This document shows positions 9,209-17,834 of a stretch of 64,000 bases of DNA, piece by piece. Position numbers and translations under genes: made by a program. Positions within the stretch are counted from its first letter, which is position 1. Each line of letters opens with the position of its first letter. This stretch comes from Polyangiaceae bacterium (GTDB lineage Bacteria > Myxococcota_A > Polyangia > Polyangiales > Polyangiaceae). The stretch lies in the NCBI GenBank assembly GCA_041389725.1, contig JAWKRG010000002.1, positions 992,001 through 1,056,000 on the forward strand, read 5' to 3'. Below the pieces are notes generated by a model that worked only from the letters and a program-made list of their open reading frames with translations, was not told where the DNA came from and did no database searches.

Positions 9209-10849
9209 CTACTTGGTCAACCTGCGCAGCACGTGAGCCTTGTCGTCGGCCCAGTACACGGCCGTCGCGTCTACGGCGATGCCCAGGGGCTCGATACCAC
9301 CCGACGAGAGCGTCGCGGGAACCTGGTTGTCGCTTCCGTCCTTGGCGATGCGTCGCACCGTGCCGTCGTCGGAGTTGGTCCAGTACACATGCGTCGCATC
9401 CACGGCGATGCCCCGAGGTCCAGCCTGCGTCACCGCGAGCACCTCCGCCGTCCCACCGGCCAAGGGCAGGCGCCGGATCTCCCCCTTGTTGGCGCCGGTG
9501 CCAAGCACCGTCCAGTAGACGTGGGTCGCATCCAGTGCCACCGCGAATCCGTTGTCGGTGTTGCTATCGAGGGTCTCGAAGCTGCCACCACTGATAGGCA
9601 CGCGCCGCAGCGCTCCATTGTTCTCGTAGGACGGCCAATACACGTGCGTGCTGTTGACCGCGAGATCGATGGGCCACGATGAAGTAGCCAGCACCGTGGG
9701 GACGCCGCCGCCCTCGGGAATGCGGTGAATCCGGCCCGTGGCAGCGGTCTCGGACGAATAGACGTAGGTCGTGTCGACGGTCAACCCCGTCGCAACTTGA
9801 GGCAGGGTTGCGACCAGCTCAGTGGTTCCTCCAAGGGTTGGAACGCGGTTGATCTCCGCCTGCGAACCATTGGTGAAATACACGTAGCTGCCATCGACGG
9901 CGACCCGCGTCGCATTCTTGCCGCTCGCCAACAGTACTGCGGGACCACCCAGCTTCGGCACGCTGCGGACGGCACCATTGTTGAAGTCGACGAAATAGAC
10001 GTGGGTCGCGTCCAACGCGAGGCGCGTGGGCGTTGCTTGAGCCTCGGTCCAAAGCGTTGCGGGACTGCACGCTCCCGCGGTGCAGGTGCCGCCGACGCAA
10101 TCCCGTCCGCAGGTTCCGCAGTTTGCACCGTCGCTACTCAGATCGACCTCGCAGCCGTCCGCCGCGCTGTTGTTGCAGTCCGCAGTCGTACCCGAGCACA
10201 CGAGCGCATCGGGAGCCGCATCCCCGGCATCGCTTCCGCCGCTGCCCCCACTTCCGCTGCTGCCCCCAGCCGCATCGGTTCCTCCCGCGCCACCGGTCCC
10301 GCCGGAATCCTGCCCGGCATCGTTCACGCCGCCGTCGCCAACGTTGGGCACGCATCCACGCGTGCCCGAGCAATCCACCTTGGCTGGCACGCACTGGCCT
10401 TTGAAGCAGGTTTGGGTCGCTCCACAGGGAATATCGAGGCAGTCGATACCCATGAACACGGGTAACTCCACGGGCGTGTGGGGCAGGAATCGCAGGATGC
10501 GGCGGGCCACGATGCACCCGCCTTGGTAGCCGTCGTCAATGCAAGCTTCGGGAGACTTCCCCACGCCTGTCACGACGCGAACGGCGACTTCGTCGTCCTT
10601 GTCGCCGCTGGGCACGACGGCGAGGGACCCAACGCGACCGCTGCTGCAGTGCGTGGTGCGGGCCGCTGGGGACTTTTGTTCCACTGCAGCCGCGCTGCCC
10701 ACAGTGATGCTGGTGCCCCGCACGTCCACGCAACTGGCGTCAGTGGTCACTTCCAACATGATCTGCGTCGGCTCGCGGCAGCGACTGAGCAGCAACGCAG
10801 AAGCCGCCGCACTCAACAACAACAGGGACGAAGCACGACGCGCGGCCAT
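9209..10849 (-). CDS. exported protein with YWTD/beta-propeller-like repeats
   Basis: 546 residues. The N-terminus has a signal sequence with a late Cys (LLLLSAAASALLLSRC), so a lipoprotein is likely. An EGF-like or Cys-rich part (DIPCGATQTCFKGQCVP) and a Gly/Ser/Ala spacer come next. The second half is made of about eight repeats of roughly 45 residues, each with a core such as LALDATHVYFVDFNNGAVRSVP or IAVDATHVYWTNSDDGTVRRI, which is the low-density-lipoprotein-receptor YWTD propeller pattern. It is the last gene of a three-gene operon: its start lies one base after the stop of the PEGA/TPR gene. It is probably a surface ligand-binding or scaffold protein. Confidence 0.82.
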   Translation of the reverse strand: MAARRASSLLLLSAAASALLLSRCREPTQIMLEVTTDASCVDVRGTSITVGSAAAVEQKSPAARTTHCSSGRVGSLAVVPSGDKDDEVAVRVVTGVGKSPEACIDDGYQGGCIVARRILRFLPHTPVELPVFMGIDCLDIPCGATQTCFKGQCVPAKVDCSGTRGCVPNVGDGGVNDAGQDSGGTGGAGGTDAAGGSSGSGGSGGSDAGDAAPDALVCSGTTADCNNSAADGCEVDLSSDGANCGTCGRDCVGGTCTAGACSPATLWTEAQATPTRLALDATHVYFVDFNNGAVRSVPKLGGPAVLLASGKNATRVAVDGSYVYFTNGSQAEINRVPTLGGTTELVATLPQVATGLTVDTTYVYSSETAATGRIHRIPEGGGVPTVLATSSWPIDLAVNSTHVYWPSYENNGALRRVPISGGSFETLDSNTDNGFAVALDATHVYWTVLGTGANKGEIRRLPLAGGTAEVLAVTQAGPRGIAVDATHVYWTNSDDGTVRRIAKDGSDNQVPATLSSGGIEPLGIAVDATAVYWADDKAHVLRRLTK

Positions 10850-10850
10850 C

Positions 10851-11828
10851 TCAAAACCTCAGCAGGGGGCCCGACACCTGGCCCGGTGCGATGTCCCCTT
10901 CGTCAGCCGATCGCTCGGTGAGTAGCGCCACCGTCAGGGCCGCGCCACCAGCGACCACGACGCCAACGCCCGTCCAGAACCACCAACGCGACGTGATCCC
11001 CGGCGGCTCGTCGAGGGCCACGTTCAAGCGCGCCGTCTCCCCGGCGCGCACCACCGCGCGCGTGCGTGCTTCGTCGTAGCCATCTCTTCGCAACACGACT
11101 TCGTGTTCGCCCACAGGGACCATCACTTGCGCGGGAGCAACGCCGACTGGCTTGCCGTCCACGAACACCTTGGCCCCGGCAACGGGAGAAGAGACCTCCA
11201 GAACCCCCGAAGTGTGCTTGGCGAGCAGCTTGACGTCGACTCGGTGGACTTGATTGCCGTTCAGCGTCACTGCCTTCGAGAACGGCAGATAGCCATCTCG
11301 ACTCACCTCCAGCTGAGCGCGGCCGGCGTTGACACGCAAATCTCCCAGCGGCGTCGTCCCCAGCACACGACCTGCCACGACGACGCGTGCGCCTGCCACG
11401 TTGCAGGTCAGCTTCACGGTGCTGACGCGTGATCTGACCTCCTCGATGAGCTCGTCCAACTTGGGGACACGAGCACGAAGTTCCGGCGGCGCCAGCTTCT
11501 TGAAGGTCTCGAACTGCTCCAGAGCTTCGGGATAGCGTGCCAAGGCTTGCAGCGCGCGGCCGCGGTTGTAGTTGAGCGCCGGAGTTGGAGCCAGCGTGTA
11601 GGCCTGCTCGTAGTAGCTGAGCGCGCGCTCGTAGCTGAGCTTGCTCATCGCCGCGTCCCCCCGCGCCTTGAGCGCCTCCGCCTCCGAGGGCAGCGCGGGC
11701 TCGGTGGGCGTGGTGGGCGCGGACCCGTTGGGCGCAGCCGCTGGGGGTTCGGGTTCCCCAGCGCGGGCGGTCATCCCGCTCAGGATAATCAAGCTGGAGA
11801 GCAGACCGCCCCAAAGGCGCCGTATCAC
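10851..11828 (-). CDS. PEGA/TPR-domain exported membrane protein
   Basis: 325 residues. A signal peptide (residues 1-23) is followed by TPR-like helices (ALSYYEQAYTLAPTPALNYNRG, ALARYPEALEQFETF). Two PEGA-type beta domains come next (TSGVLEVSSPVAGAKVFVDG, VGEHEVVLRRDGYDEA), then a C-terminal transmembrane helix (WWFWTGVGVVVAGGAALTVALL). PEGA domains are associated with surface-layer and envelope proteins and often occur beside Ser/Thr kinases in myxobacteria. The start overlaps the stop of the kinase gene by ATGA, so the two are translationally coupled. This suggests that it acts with, or is a target of, the kinase. Confidence 0.85.
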   Translation of the reverse strand: MIRRLWGGLLSSLIILSGMTARAGEPEPPAAAPNGSAPTTPTEPALPSEAEALKARGDAAMSKLSYERALSYYEQAYTLAPTPALNYNRGRALQALARYPEALEQFETFKKLAPPELRARVPKLDELIEEVRSRVSTVKLTCNVAGARVVVAGRVLGTTPLGDLRVNAGRAQLEVSRDGYLPFSKAVTLNGNQVHRVDVKLLAKHTSGVLEVSSPVAGAKVFVDGKPVGVAPAQVMVPVGEHEVVLRRDGYDEARTRAVVRAGETARLNVALDEPPGITSRWWFWTGVGVVVAGGAALTVALLTERSADEGDIAPGQVSGPLLRF

Positions 11829-13255
11829 AGGTGCACCGGGTTGTCGGCGGGTGCCGGCTTGGGCTCGGGTTTGGGTTCGGCAGCCGGTTTCGGCTCAGCA
11901 GGCGGCTTCAGTTTCGGCTCCGGGACTGGCGCGGCCGCGCGCGGCTTGGCCTGGGGAGGTGCCTTGGGTTTCGTCGGAACCGACTTCGAAGCACTCGGTG
12001 AAGAGGGGGAGGGCCTCGACGAAACCGCGGAGGATGCGCTGGTAGCAGGCGTCACGGCCAGACGCGCCGCCGTCTCGAGCTGGACGGACACCGGCCGTCC
12101 AGCCGTAGGCTCGCTTGCAGCGGCTGCACTACCGGTCTCCTCGGCGGTCACTGGGGGTCGAGTCAAGAGGAACACTAGACCGGCAAGCATGGCCAACCCT
12201 GCGAGAGCGATCAAGGGCCAGGAGCTTCGGCGTCCGCGCTCAGCGGCGGGCTCAGCGGACGCCGGCGCGGTCAACACCGATTCGCGAGAGTCCACGAAGG
12301 AAAGTGTCGGAGAATCTGGGATGACGACTTTGAAGTCGACCCCGGACACCCGCGGGGGCGGGACCCAGGAAGAAGTGTCCGAGAAAGGCGTCAGTGCCTC
12401 GGCAAACGCCTGGGCGCTCTGAAAGCGCTCGTCGGGCTTCTTCCTCAGAGCGCGCATCACTGCATTCTCGAGCCCAGGTGGCAGCTCGGGCCGATGCAAC
12501 GTGGGCGGTGGGACATCATCGGCGGTGATTGCGGCGATCACGGAACCGGGGTTCTCGCCGTCGAAGGGTGTCTTTCCCGTCAGCAGTTCGTAGAGGATGA
12601 CTCCCAGGGACCAAATGTCGGAGCGAGCGTCGGCATTGCGCGTCGCCCGGATCTGCTCCGGAGACATGTACAAGGGCGTTCCAAGCGTCGACCGCGTCAG
12701 CGTCACCGACGTCTCGGCCTCGTCCTGAACCTTGCTGATGCCGAAGTCGAGGAGCTTGACGACGACCCCACCCTCCTCTTCCTGCGTGAGGTAGAGATTG
12801 TGCGGCTTGAGATCGCGATGAATGATGCCGCGCGAATGCGCCTCGGCCACACCCGAGCAGGCCTGGATGGCGTAGTCCACGGCTTCGGCGATGGGCAAGC
12901 GTCCGCGGCGGGCGAGTTCACTATCGAGGTCGGTGCCTTCCAGGTACTCCATCACCAGGAAGGGCGTTCCGTCCGCCAGCGCGTCGACGTCCGTCACCCG
13001 GGCTACATTGCGGCCCTTGAGCTTTGCGGCCGCCCGCGCTTCGCGCTCGAAGCGACCGAAATACTCGTCGATCTTCTCGCCCTCTTCGCAGCGCAGCACC
13101 TTGAGGGCGAAACGTTGGTTCAGCCGTTCGTGCAGTGCCTCGAACACGACTCCCATGCCACCCTCGCCGATCACGCGAGTGATGCGGTACTTCCCCGCAA
13201 CGACCTGCCCAAGGTCGGGCTGAGTGCTGCGCTTGGCCGAGTCGTCGGAGGCCAT
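11825..13255 (-). CDS. transmembrane Hanks-type serine/threonine protein kinase
   Basis: 476 residues from the ATG at 13255 (a longer frame to 13312 adds 19 Arg-rich residues and looks spurious). All catalytic motifs are present: Gly loop GEGGMGVVFEA (residues 30-40), Lys52 in FALKVL, HRDLKPHN with Asp148, DFG at 170-172, SPEQI and SDIWSLGVILYELLTG. A single transmembrane helix (WPLIALAGLAMLAGLVFLLT) separates the cytoplasmic kinase from a C-terminal Pro/Lys/Ala-rich extracytoplasmic region (PKPKAPPQAKP, PEPKLKPPAEP). It is the first gene of the operon with the PEGA/TPR and YWTD proteins, which may be its partners. The ligand is unknown. Confidence 0.93.
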   Translation of the reverse strand: MASDDSAKRSTQPDLGQVVAGKYRITRVIGEGGMGVVFEALHERLNQRFALKVLRCEEGEKIDEYFGRFEREARAAAKLKGRNVARVTDVDALADGTPFLVMEYLEGTDLDSELARRGRLPIAEAVDYAIQACSGVAEAHSRGIIHRDLKPHNLYLTQEEEGGVVVKLLDFGISKVQDEAETSVTLTRSTLGTPLYMSPEQIRATRNADARSDIWSLGVILYELLTGKTPFDGENPGSVIAAITADDVPPPTLHRPELPPGLENAVMRALRKKPDERFQSAQAFAEALTPFSDTSSWVPPPRVSGVDFKVVIPDSPTLSFVDSRESVLTAPASAEPAAERGRRSSWPLIALAGLAMLAGLVFLLTRPPVTAEETGSAAAASEPTAGRPVSVQLETAARLAVTPATSASSAVSSRPSPSSPSASKSVPTKPKAPPQAKPRAAAPVPEPKLKPPAEPKPAAEPKPEPKPAPADNPVHL

Positions 13256-13318
13256 CCTAGGCAGTCTAGCTGATTCTCGCCGCCGCGGGACCCGACCGCC
13301 ATCTGGCAGCAAAAACAG

Positions 13319-13344
13319 CGAAGGCGAGCCGAGGCTCGCCTTCG
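13319..13344 (-). terminator. intrinsic terminator downstream of the somatomedin-B-like lipoprotein gene
   Basis: An 11-bp perfect stem CGAAGGCGAGC / GCTCGCCTTCG closes a CGAG loop. Read on the minus strand it is followed within a few bases by CTGTTTTTG, the T-run expected of a Rho-independent terminator. It sits just after the stop at 13367 and before the kinase gene. Confidence 0.7.
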
Positions 13345-13366
13345 ACGTGCGTAAGTCCGCGAGACC

Positions 13367-15124
13367 TCAGCCGCCGCAGGTGGCGGCGATATCTGCGCAG
13401 CAATCGCCGTACTGCGCGCACAGATTGTCGCACCAGCACGCGCCGTCCGGCGACGAACCCCCGCAGGCTGCAGTGCAGGAGCCGGCGTAGGGCGTGGTGG
13501 GCGGCACGACGACCAGCTGACCATCGTCATTCGGGTCTTCGGGCGGCGGAGCCGCGGGCAAGCGCGTGGCGGAGAAGTGCACGCCGTGGCCGACGTACTT
13601 CAGGCCCAGCATTCCGCCTGGATGCTTCCCTTGCGCCACGACGTGAAGCAGGGCCGGAGGAACGAAGTAGCCGGTTCCGGTGTCGTCGCGGGGGCCAGTG
13701 ACCTTGCGAGCCTGCGCCATCAACGGTTCGAGCGCCGCCTGAAACGCTGCGTAGTCAGCGTGGGGCTTCTTTACGACGTCGACCAGCGCCTGGAACAGTT
13801 GATCCACGGCTTGACGACGTGGGTCGGTGGTGGGCAGCTGATCCATTGCCATGGCCTCGAGGATGCCGGGCTTCATCGCCTCCAACAGTTGTCCTTGAAC
13901 GGGGGCCAGCTGCTCACCGAGCTGCTCCCGGGGCACGTGGGTCCGCAAGAAGTGCTGGAGGATGTCGGCCATGGTCATCGGCTTGAACGCGAGCTTCTGG
14001 CTCTCGGATGCGGCGTCCGGCGCGTAGGAGTAGGCCGGCTGAAGCGACTCGTCTGCCAACGTCAGGTCGACGTATTTGACCTTCTGATTGTCGTTCAGCG
14101 TGGTGAACGCGCTCGGCTCACCGTTGTTGTGTTTGGTGAGTTCCGCCACGAAGGTGTCCCAGGTTGCCTGGCCGACGAGCGGCACGAAGGTGGCAGCGTT
14201 GAGCGGGTAGTGGAGGCCGGCGCTGGTGCCGAGGAACGCGAGTTCGGCGCAGTACACCAGGTTGGCATCTTGCTTGAAGAAATCCTGAGCAGCCGTGTCG
14301 CCCGCGATGGCCTTGACCATGTTGATCACGTGGGTCTTCAGCTTCTCCGGGCTGTGAGCCGCCAAAGGGTCACCCCCGTTGTAGTCTCCGGGGAAGTCGC
14401 TGACCGTGTTGAAGGCCGCGATCATGGTGCGCACGTTGTCGTTGAACGCCTTGACTCGCTGGGCATCGAGATAGGCCGGCCAGACCGGTTTCACGAAGAT
14501 CATCGAGTAGGTCTTGTTGCCGAACAGCCCGCCCTCGTAGGACTGCGGATTGTTCAGCGTGATCGCCCCGGGCTTCCCGTCGCGATTGACGCCCACCACG
14601 ATCTGGATGTGCGTGTCCTGGAGCTTCACTTGCTCCTTGATGTTCGACTGCACGTCCGCGGGGGACATGCTGCGGTGCTCGGGTCGATGATGCTTGATGG
14701 CGTAGCCGAAGATCCCCTGGGGAAAGGCTTGCGCAATGACCGAGTCGCCTCGCTCGTGGACCTTGCCCTCGGCGTCCGCGACGTTGTCGTCGTTCGAGTA
14801 GGGGATCACGTTGACGGGTGCTCCGAACAGGTGCGTCGGCGCAGGAAACTTCGCTTGTCCCAAGTCGACGAGCACGGTGTAAGCGTCCTCGGCCTTCTCC
14901 ATGGGCACGGCGCCGGACCAGATTGCGTTGGCCGCAGGCATGTCCATGACGTAGCCGCTCTGGAAGTTGTCGTTGATGCCGTCGCACTTGCCGCTACAGC
15001 TCTTCGGCTTGTCGCGCAGGGTGCCGGTCGAACCGCCAGGGCCGCTCGCGTCGTCGCTGCCACACGCGCCCGCCAGCGCGCCCATCAAGCCCAAGATCAG
15101 AGTTTTTACGAAAATGTTTCTCAT
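13367..15124 (-). CDS. lipoprotein with C-terminal somatomedin-B-like domain
   Basis: 585 residues from the ATG at 15124, which gives a lipoprotein signal (MRNIFVKTLILGLMGALAGACGS). The large middle region is unfamiliar. It includes THIQIVVGVNRDGKPGAITL and, 170 residues later, NLVYCAELAFLG, which might be the His and Cys of a papain-like (YiiX/NlpC-type) fold, but this is weak. The last 36 residues hold eight Cys spaced C-x3-C-x8-C-x-C-x3-C-x5-CC-x6-C (Cys550 to Cys583), including CWCDNLC and CCADIAATC. This is nearly identical to the spacing of vertebrate somatomedin-B domains (C-x3-C-x9-C-x-C-x3-C-x5-CC-x6-C). Role unknown; probably a disulfide-rich surface module. Confidence 0.8.
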   Translation of the reverse strand: MRNIFVKTLILGLMGALAGACGSDDASGPGGSTGTLRDKPKSCSGKCDGINDNFQSGYVMDMPAANAIWSGAVPMEKAEDAYTVLVDLGQAKFPAPTHLFGAPVNVIPYSNDDNVADAEGKVHERGDSVIAQAFPQGIFGYAIKHHRPEHRSMSPADVQSNIKEQVKLQDTHIQIVVGVNRDGKPGAITLNNPQSYEGGLFGNKTYSMIFVKPVWPAYLDAQRVKAFNDNVRTMIAAFNTVSDFPGDYNGGDPLAAHSPEKLKTHVINMVKAIAGDTAAQDFFKQDANLVYCAELAFLGTSAGLHYPLNAATFVPLVGQATWDTFVAELTKHNNGEPSAFTTLNDNQKVKYVDLTLADESLQPAYSYAPDAASESQKLAFKPMTMADILQHFLRTHVPREQLGEQLAPVQGQLLEAMKPGILEAMAMDQLPTTDPRRQAVDQLFQALVDVVKKPHADYAAFQAALEPLMAQARKVTGPRDDTGTGYFVPPALLHVVAQGKHPGGMLGLKYVGHGVHFSATRLPAAPPPEDPNDDGQLVVVPPTTPYAGSCTAACGGSSPDGACWCDNLCAQYGDCCADIAATCGG

Positions 15125-15272
15125 GCCACGACCCCTTCCGTGGAGGCTCGCAGCCGCGTCCCCCAAGAACGCCGCGGCTACGCCCTGCACATAGCACGAT
15201 CTGCTGACGTCGAGGCAAACGCGAGGGGGCGGGACGCGCAATTCACCGCAGTGGCAGGGGTTTTTGCGCGGA

Positions 15273-16298
15273 CTAGGACGTCGCGCCGTCCAGCCCGAGC
15301 AGCCGGCTGGCGTTGTCGCGCAACACGCCGCGACGAACGTCAGGGGCACCCTCCGTCGCGATCAGCAACTTCGCCAGGGGCATGGCCTGGTGATAGAAGG
15401 GCCAGTCGCTGCCCATCATGATTCGGTCGGGTGCGGCTCGCTCGAGGATACGGCGCACCGCCGGCAGTCCCTGGCTCGCGACCTCGACCCAGACGTTCGG
15501 GAACTCGCGATGCAGTTCCAGGGCTTCCTCGACCTCGAGCGCGCCGGTGTGACCCAGCACGAAAGTGGTGTCCGGGCACTGCTCGATGGCTCGAGCGTAG
15601 CGTTGCACTCGCGTCAGGTACCGCCCCAAAGGTGGCTCGATCCCAACGGGACCGCAGTGCCAGAACACCGGTAGGCCGCGCTTTCCACACGCCTGGTACA
15701 GGCGCAGACAGCGTCGGGCGCTGGGATGAACCGTTTGCACGGCGGGGTGTACCTTGATGCCACGCGCCCCCATCGCCAGCTGTCGATCGAGCTCTCCTTC
15801 GATGTCACGGCGGTAGGGATGCACGGATCCGAAGACGACCAAGGCGTCCTCTCCCCGTGCTGCGCGCAGCCAGTCTCCCGCGTTGTCGGAGAGCACGGGG
15901 AAATCGATGGCAAGCAAGACGGACGTGGTGATCCCGAGCGCGCGCATCTCGCGCAGCAGGTTGCCCGTAGTGTGAGTGCGACGCATACCGCCCTTGGTCA
16001 CGGCGCCCAAGGACAGATCTCGCTTCATGCGGGCCAGGTCGAAGCTGGCAAAGTTGACGTTGGCGTAGACGTCGAGGTCCAACGCACCGTCCAGCGGCAA
16101 GTAGTGTTCGGTCTTGGCATGCTCACGGCGTAAGTCCAAGCGCTGCCGCAAGACGTAGGCGAGGGCGAGATGCGTGTGGACGTCGATGCTGCTGCCCACG
16201 TTCGGGTCGAGCGTGAGTTCCCCCTCAACCCAATCGAACCAAGGCAGCGTGACGAGCTCGCGGAAGCTCGCGAATCGCGTGGGAAAGGACTGCGGCAC
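15273..16298 (-). CDS. amidohydrolase-family metal-dependent hydrolase (TIM barrel)
   Basis: 341 residues, typical for the amidohydrolase-2 family. Metal-ligand motifs are visible: DVHTHLALAY (His41, His43), VFWHCGPVG, FVLGHTGALE and RIMMGSDWPFYHQA with its Asp. An EGAPDVRRGVLRDNASRLLGL ending is usual for this family, where a C-terminal N-A-x-x-L-L/F helix closes the barrel. It lies 9 bases downstream of the PLD-like gene on the same strand, so the two are probably co-transcribed. The substrate (amide, lactone or decarboxylation type) cannot be told. Confidence 0.85.
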   Translation of the reverse strand: MPQSFPTRFASFRELVTLPWFDWVEGELTLDPNVGSSIDVHTHLALAYVLRQRLDLRREHAKTEHYLPLDGALDLDVYANVNFASFDLARMKRDLSLGAVTKGGMRRTHTTGNLLREMRALGITTSVLLAIDFPVLSDNAGDWLRAARGEDALVVFGSVHPYRRDIEGELDRQLAMGARGIKVHPAVQTVHPSARRCLRLYQACGKRGLPVFWHCGPVGIEPPLGRYLTRVQRYARAIEQCPDTTFVLGHTGALEVEEALELHREFPNVWVEVASQGLPAVRRILERAAPDRIMMGSDWPFYHQAMPLAKLLIATEGAPDVRRGVLRDNASRLLGLDGATS

Positions 16299-16307
16299 CG
16301 CCCAGGG

Positions 16308-16982
16308 TTACTTCCGCGGTCCGGCGGCCGCAACCGCGAGCTGGGCGCGGCGACTGCGAGCGCGGGGCGATCGCGAGCTCGGCGATCCCGGAGCCGGCGC
16401 ACCCAGGGTGTCGATGGGGCGGTCGCACTTCGAACGAAGTCCACAACCCGCGCACGACGCGCCCCGCCAGATCGCGTCGAACTCGGCTTGCGTGCGGTCG
16501 AGCAAGTGCTCGTCGTCGCTCAGAATCCCCAGCTCGAAGTTGCGCCGCTTGCTGCCGCGGGCCCCCAGCCCCGCGCCTGTGAAGTTCGCGCTGCCGAGAT
16601 ACAGCAGCCAGCCATCGACAATCACCAGCTTCAGATGAACCCGCGGACACTGCCGCAGTGTGAGTCGCGGACTTCGCGCCTTGGCGAAGGACGCCCGAAA
16701 CGGCCCCGAAGGCAGTCCCGCATGCAGAATGCGGACCTCGACGCCCGCCGCCGCCAGATCGGCCAGCGTCTCGACGATGGACACGTATCGTCCTTGAGCA
16801 CGCGCGCGCGTCCCGACCGGCGCTGGAACACGCAAGTCCTTCAGGTTCGCAGTCGCGATCCATACCGACACACGCGCGGCAGGCAGCTCACCGAGAATGA
16901 CGCGTTCGTACACGTCCTCTCCGCTGCAGAGTTCGACGGACGCAAGGCGCCGCTCCGCCTTGCGGACGACCTTTGGCAGCAT
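16308..16982 (-). CDS. single-HKD phospholipase D-like protein
   Basis: 224 residues. The signature VHLKLVIVDGWLLYLGSANFT contains one H-x-K-x4-D motif (His116, Lys118, Asp123) followed by GSANFTGAG, as in the PLD superfamily nucleases and phosphodiesterases. Families with one motif usually dimerise to form the active site (Nuc type). A short Cys cluster (SCAGCGLRSKC) lies near residues 180-190, followed by an Arg/Ser/Ala tail. There is no signal peptide, so it is cytoplasmic. Substrate may be DNA, RNA or a phospholipid. It is between a hemerythrin gene and an amidohydrolase gene. Confidence 0.8.
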   Translation of the reverse strand: MLPKVVRKAERRLASVELCSGEDVYERVILGELPAARVSVWIATANLKDLRVPAPVGTRARAQGRYVSIVETLADLAAAGVEVRILHAGLPSGPFRASFAKARSPRLTLRQCPRVHLKLVIVDGWLLYLGSANFTGAGLGARGSKRRNFELGILSDDEHLLDRTQAEFDAIWRGASCAGCGLRSKCDRPIDTLGAPAPGSPSSRSPRARSRRAQLAVAAAGPRK

Positions 16983-17063
16983 GACTGCAGAGCTACCCGA
17001 CAGGGCCAGGCCAGGAAAAGAAATCGGCGAGGCCAGGACTGCCAGGACCGCTCAACACGAGGT

Positions 17064-17624
17064 CTAGACCAAACGCGCTGCGCGCGCCTCCAGCCTCTGC
17101 GCGATGCCATCGACCTCGCCCTTCCCCTCGCGAACCCGCTCGTTCCACTCGTCGAGGAGTCTCGGCAAGGTGTTTCGCGTTTCCTCCTCCGTGAGCTGCG
17201 CGTCCACGGTCGGGAAAAAGCCCTCGCGCTCCGCACCGTCGTGGTGCTCCAAGAGGTGCTTGAAGGTCGCCTCTCGGTCGAACAGCTCGAGGATGGCGTG
17301 GCGCTGCTCGCGCCCCTGGCGTCCGCGAAGGGACTGCAGCATTGCCTCCAGGCGCGCCAACTGCTCGAGAAGCTTGGCGTGCTGTCCGGTGTACAGCACG
17401 ACGGGCCACTTCGGCATCGGACCTGCGCGCCGGAACACCTCCATCAGCACGGACTCCTCGTGTCCCATGTGGACTTCCAGTAGCCGCCGATAGGCGCTCA
17501 AGGCTGCTTCGGCAGCATCCAGATCGAGCAGCATCAGTGCTTCTTGGTGAAGCGCAAAGACGTCGTCCAGCACGCCGTGTGCGACCAGTAGCGCGCTGGC
17601 GGGACCGCCGTTTCCAGTACTCAT
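17064..17624 (-). CDS. hemerythrin HHE-domain protein
   Basis: 186 residues, mostly helical. Candidate di-iron ligands occur in the family order: VLDDVFALHQEA, EVHMGHEESVLMEVF, TGQHAKLLEQL and KHLLEHHDGAEREGFFP. The last segment, with an H-H-x-x-x-E core, is diagnostic. The domain binds O2, NO or other small ligands or stores iron in the cytoplasm. About 80 bases separate it from the PLD-like gene downstream, so the operon link is possible but not certain. A second, smaller hemerythrin-type gene lies at 54935-55375. Confidence 0.85.
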   Translation of the reverse strand: MSTGNGGPASALLVAHGVLDDVFALHQEALMLLDLDAAEAALSAYRRLLEVHMGHEESVLMEVFRRAGPMPKWPVVLYTGQHAKLLEQLARLEAMLQSLRGRQGREQRHAILELFDREATFKHLLEHHDGAEREGFFPTVDAQLTEEETRNTLPRLLDEWNERVREGKGEVDGIAQRLEARAARLV

Positions 17625-17834
17625 TGCATACCTTTCCAGGGCGAAGGACCAATCCGACCACGACTCGCGTGGGAACTCCGACTAGCGCATGTCGTCACAT
17701 CCGTGTTTGACCGTGCGCAAGGTGAGCACGCAGCGCTTGCGTCGCCAACCCGCGGTGACGCGCCGACTGCGCAGCCACGCCGGCCGTCTCCGGAGCAATC
17801 GCACGGCATGCCGCTTGCGTCCTCCAAGGGTGCC

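Noticed and set aside
13577..15421. 614-aa open frame on the plus strand
   Set aside because: It is the antisense shadow of the somatomedin-B-like lipoprotein gene, which has a signal peptide, family-like cysteine spacing and a following terminator.
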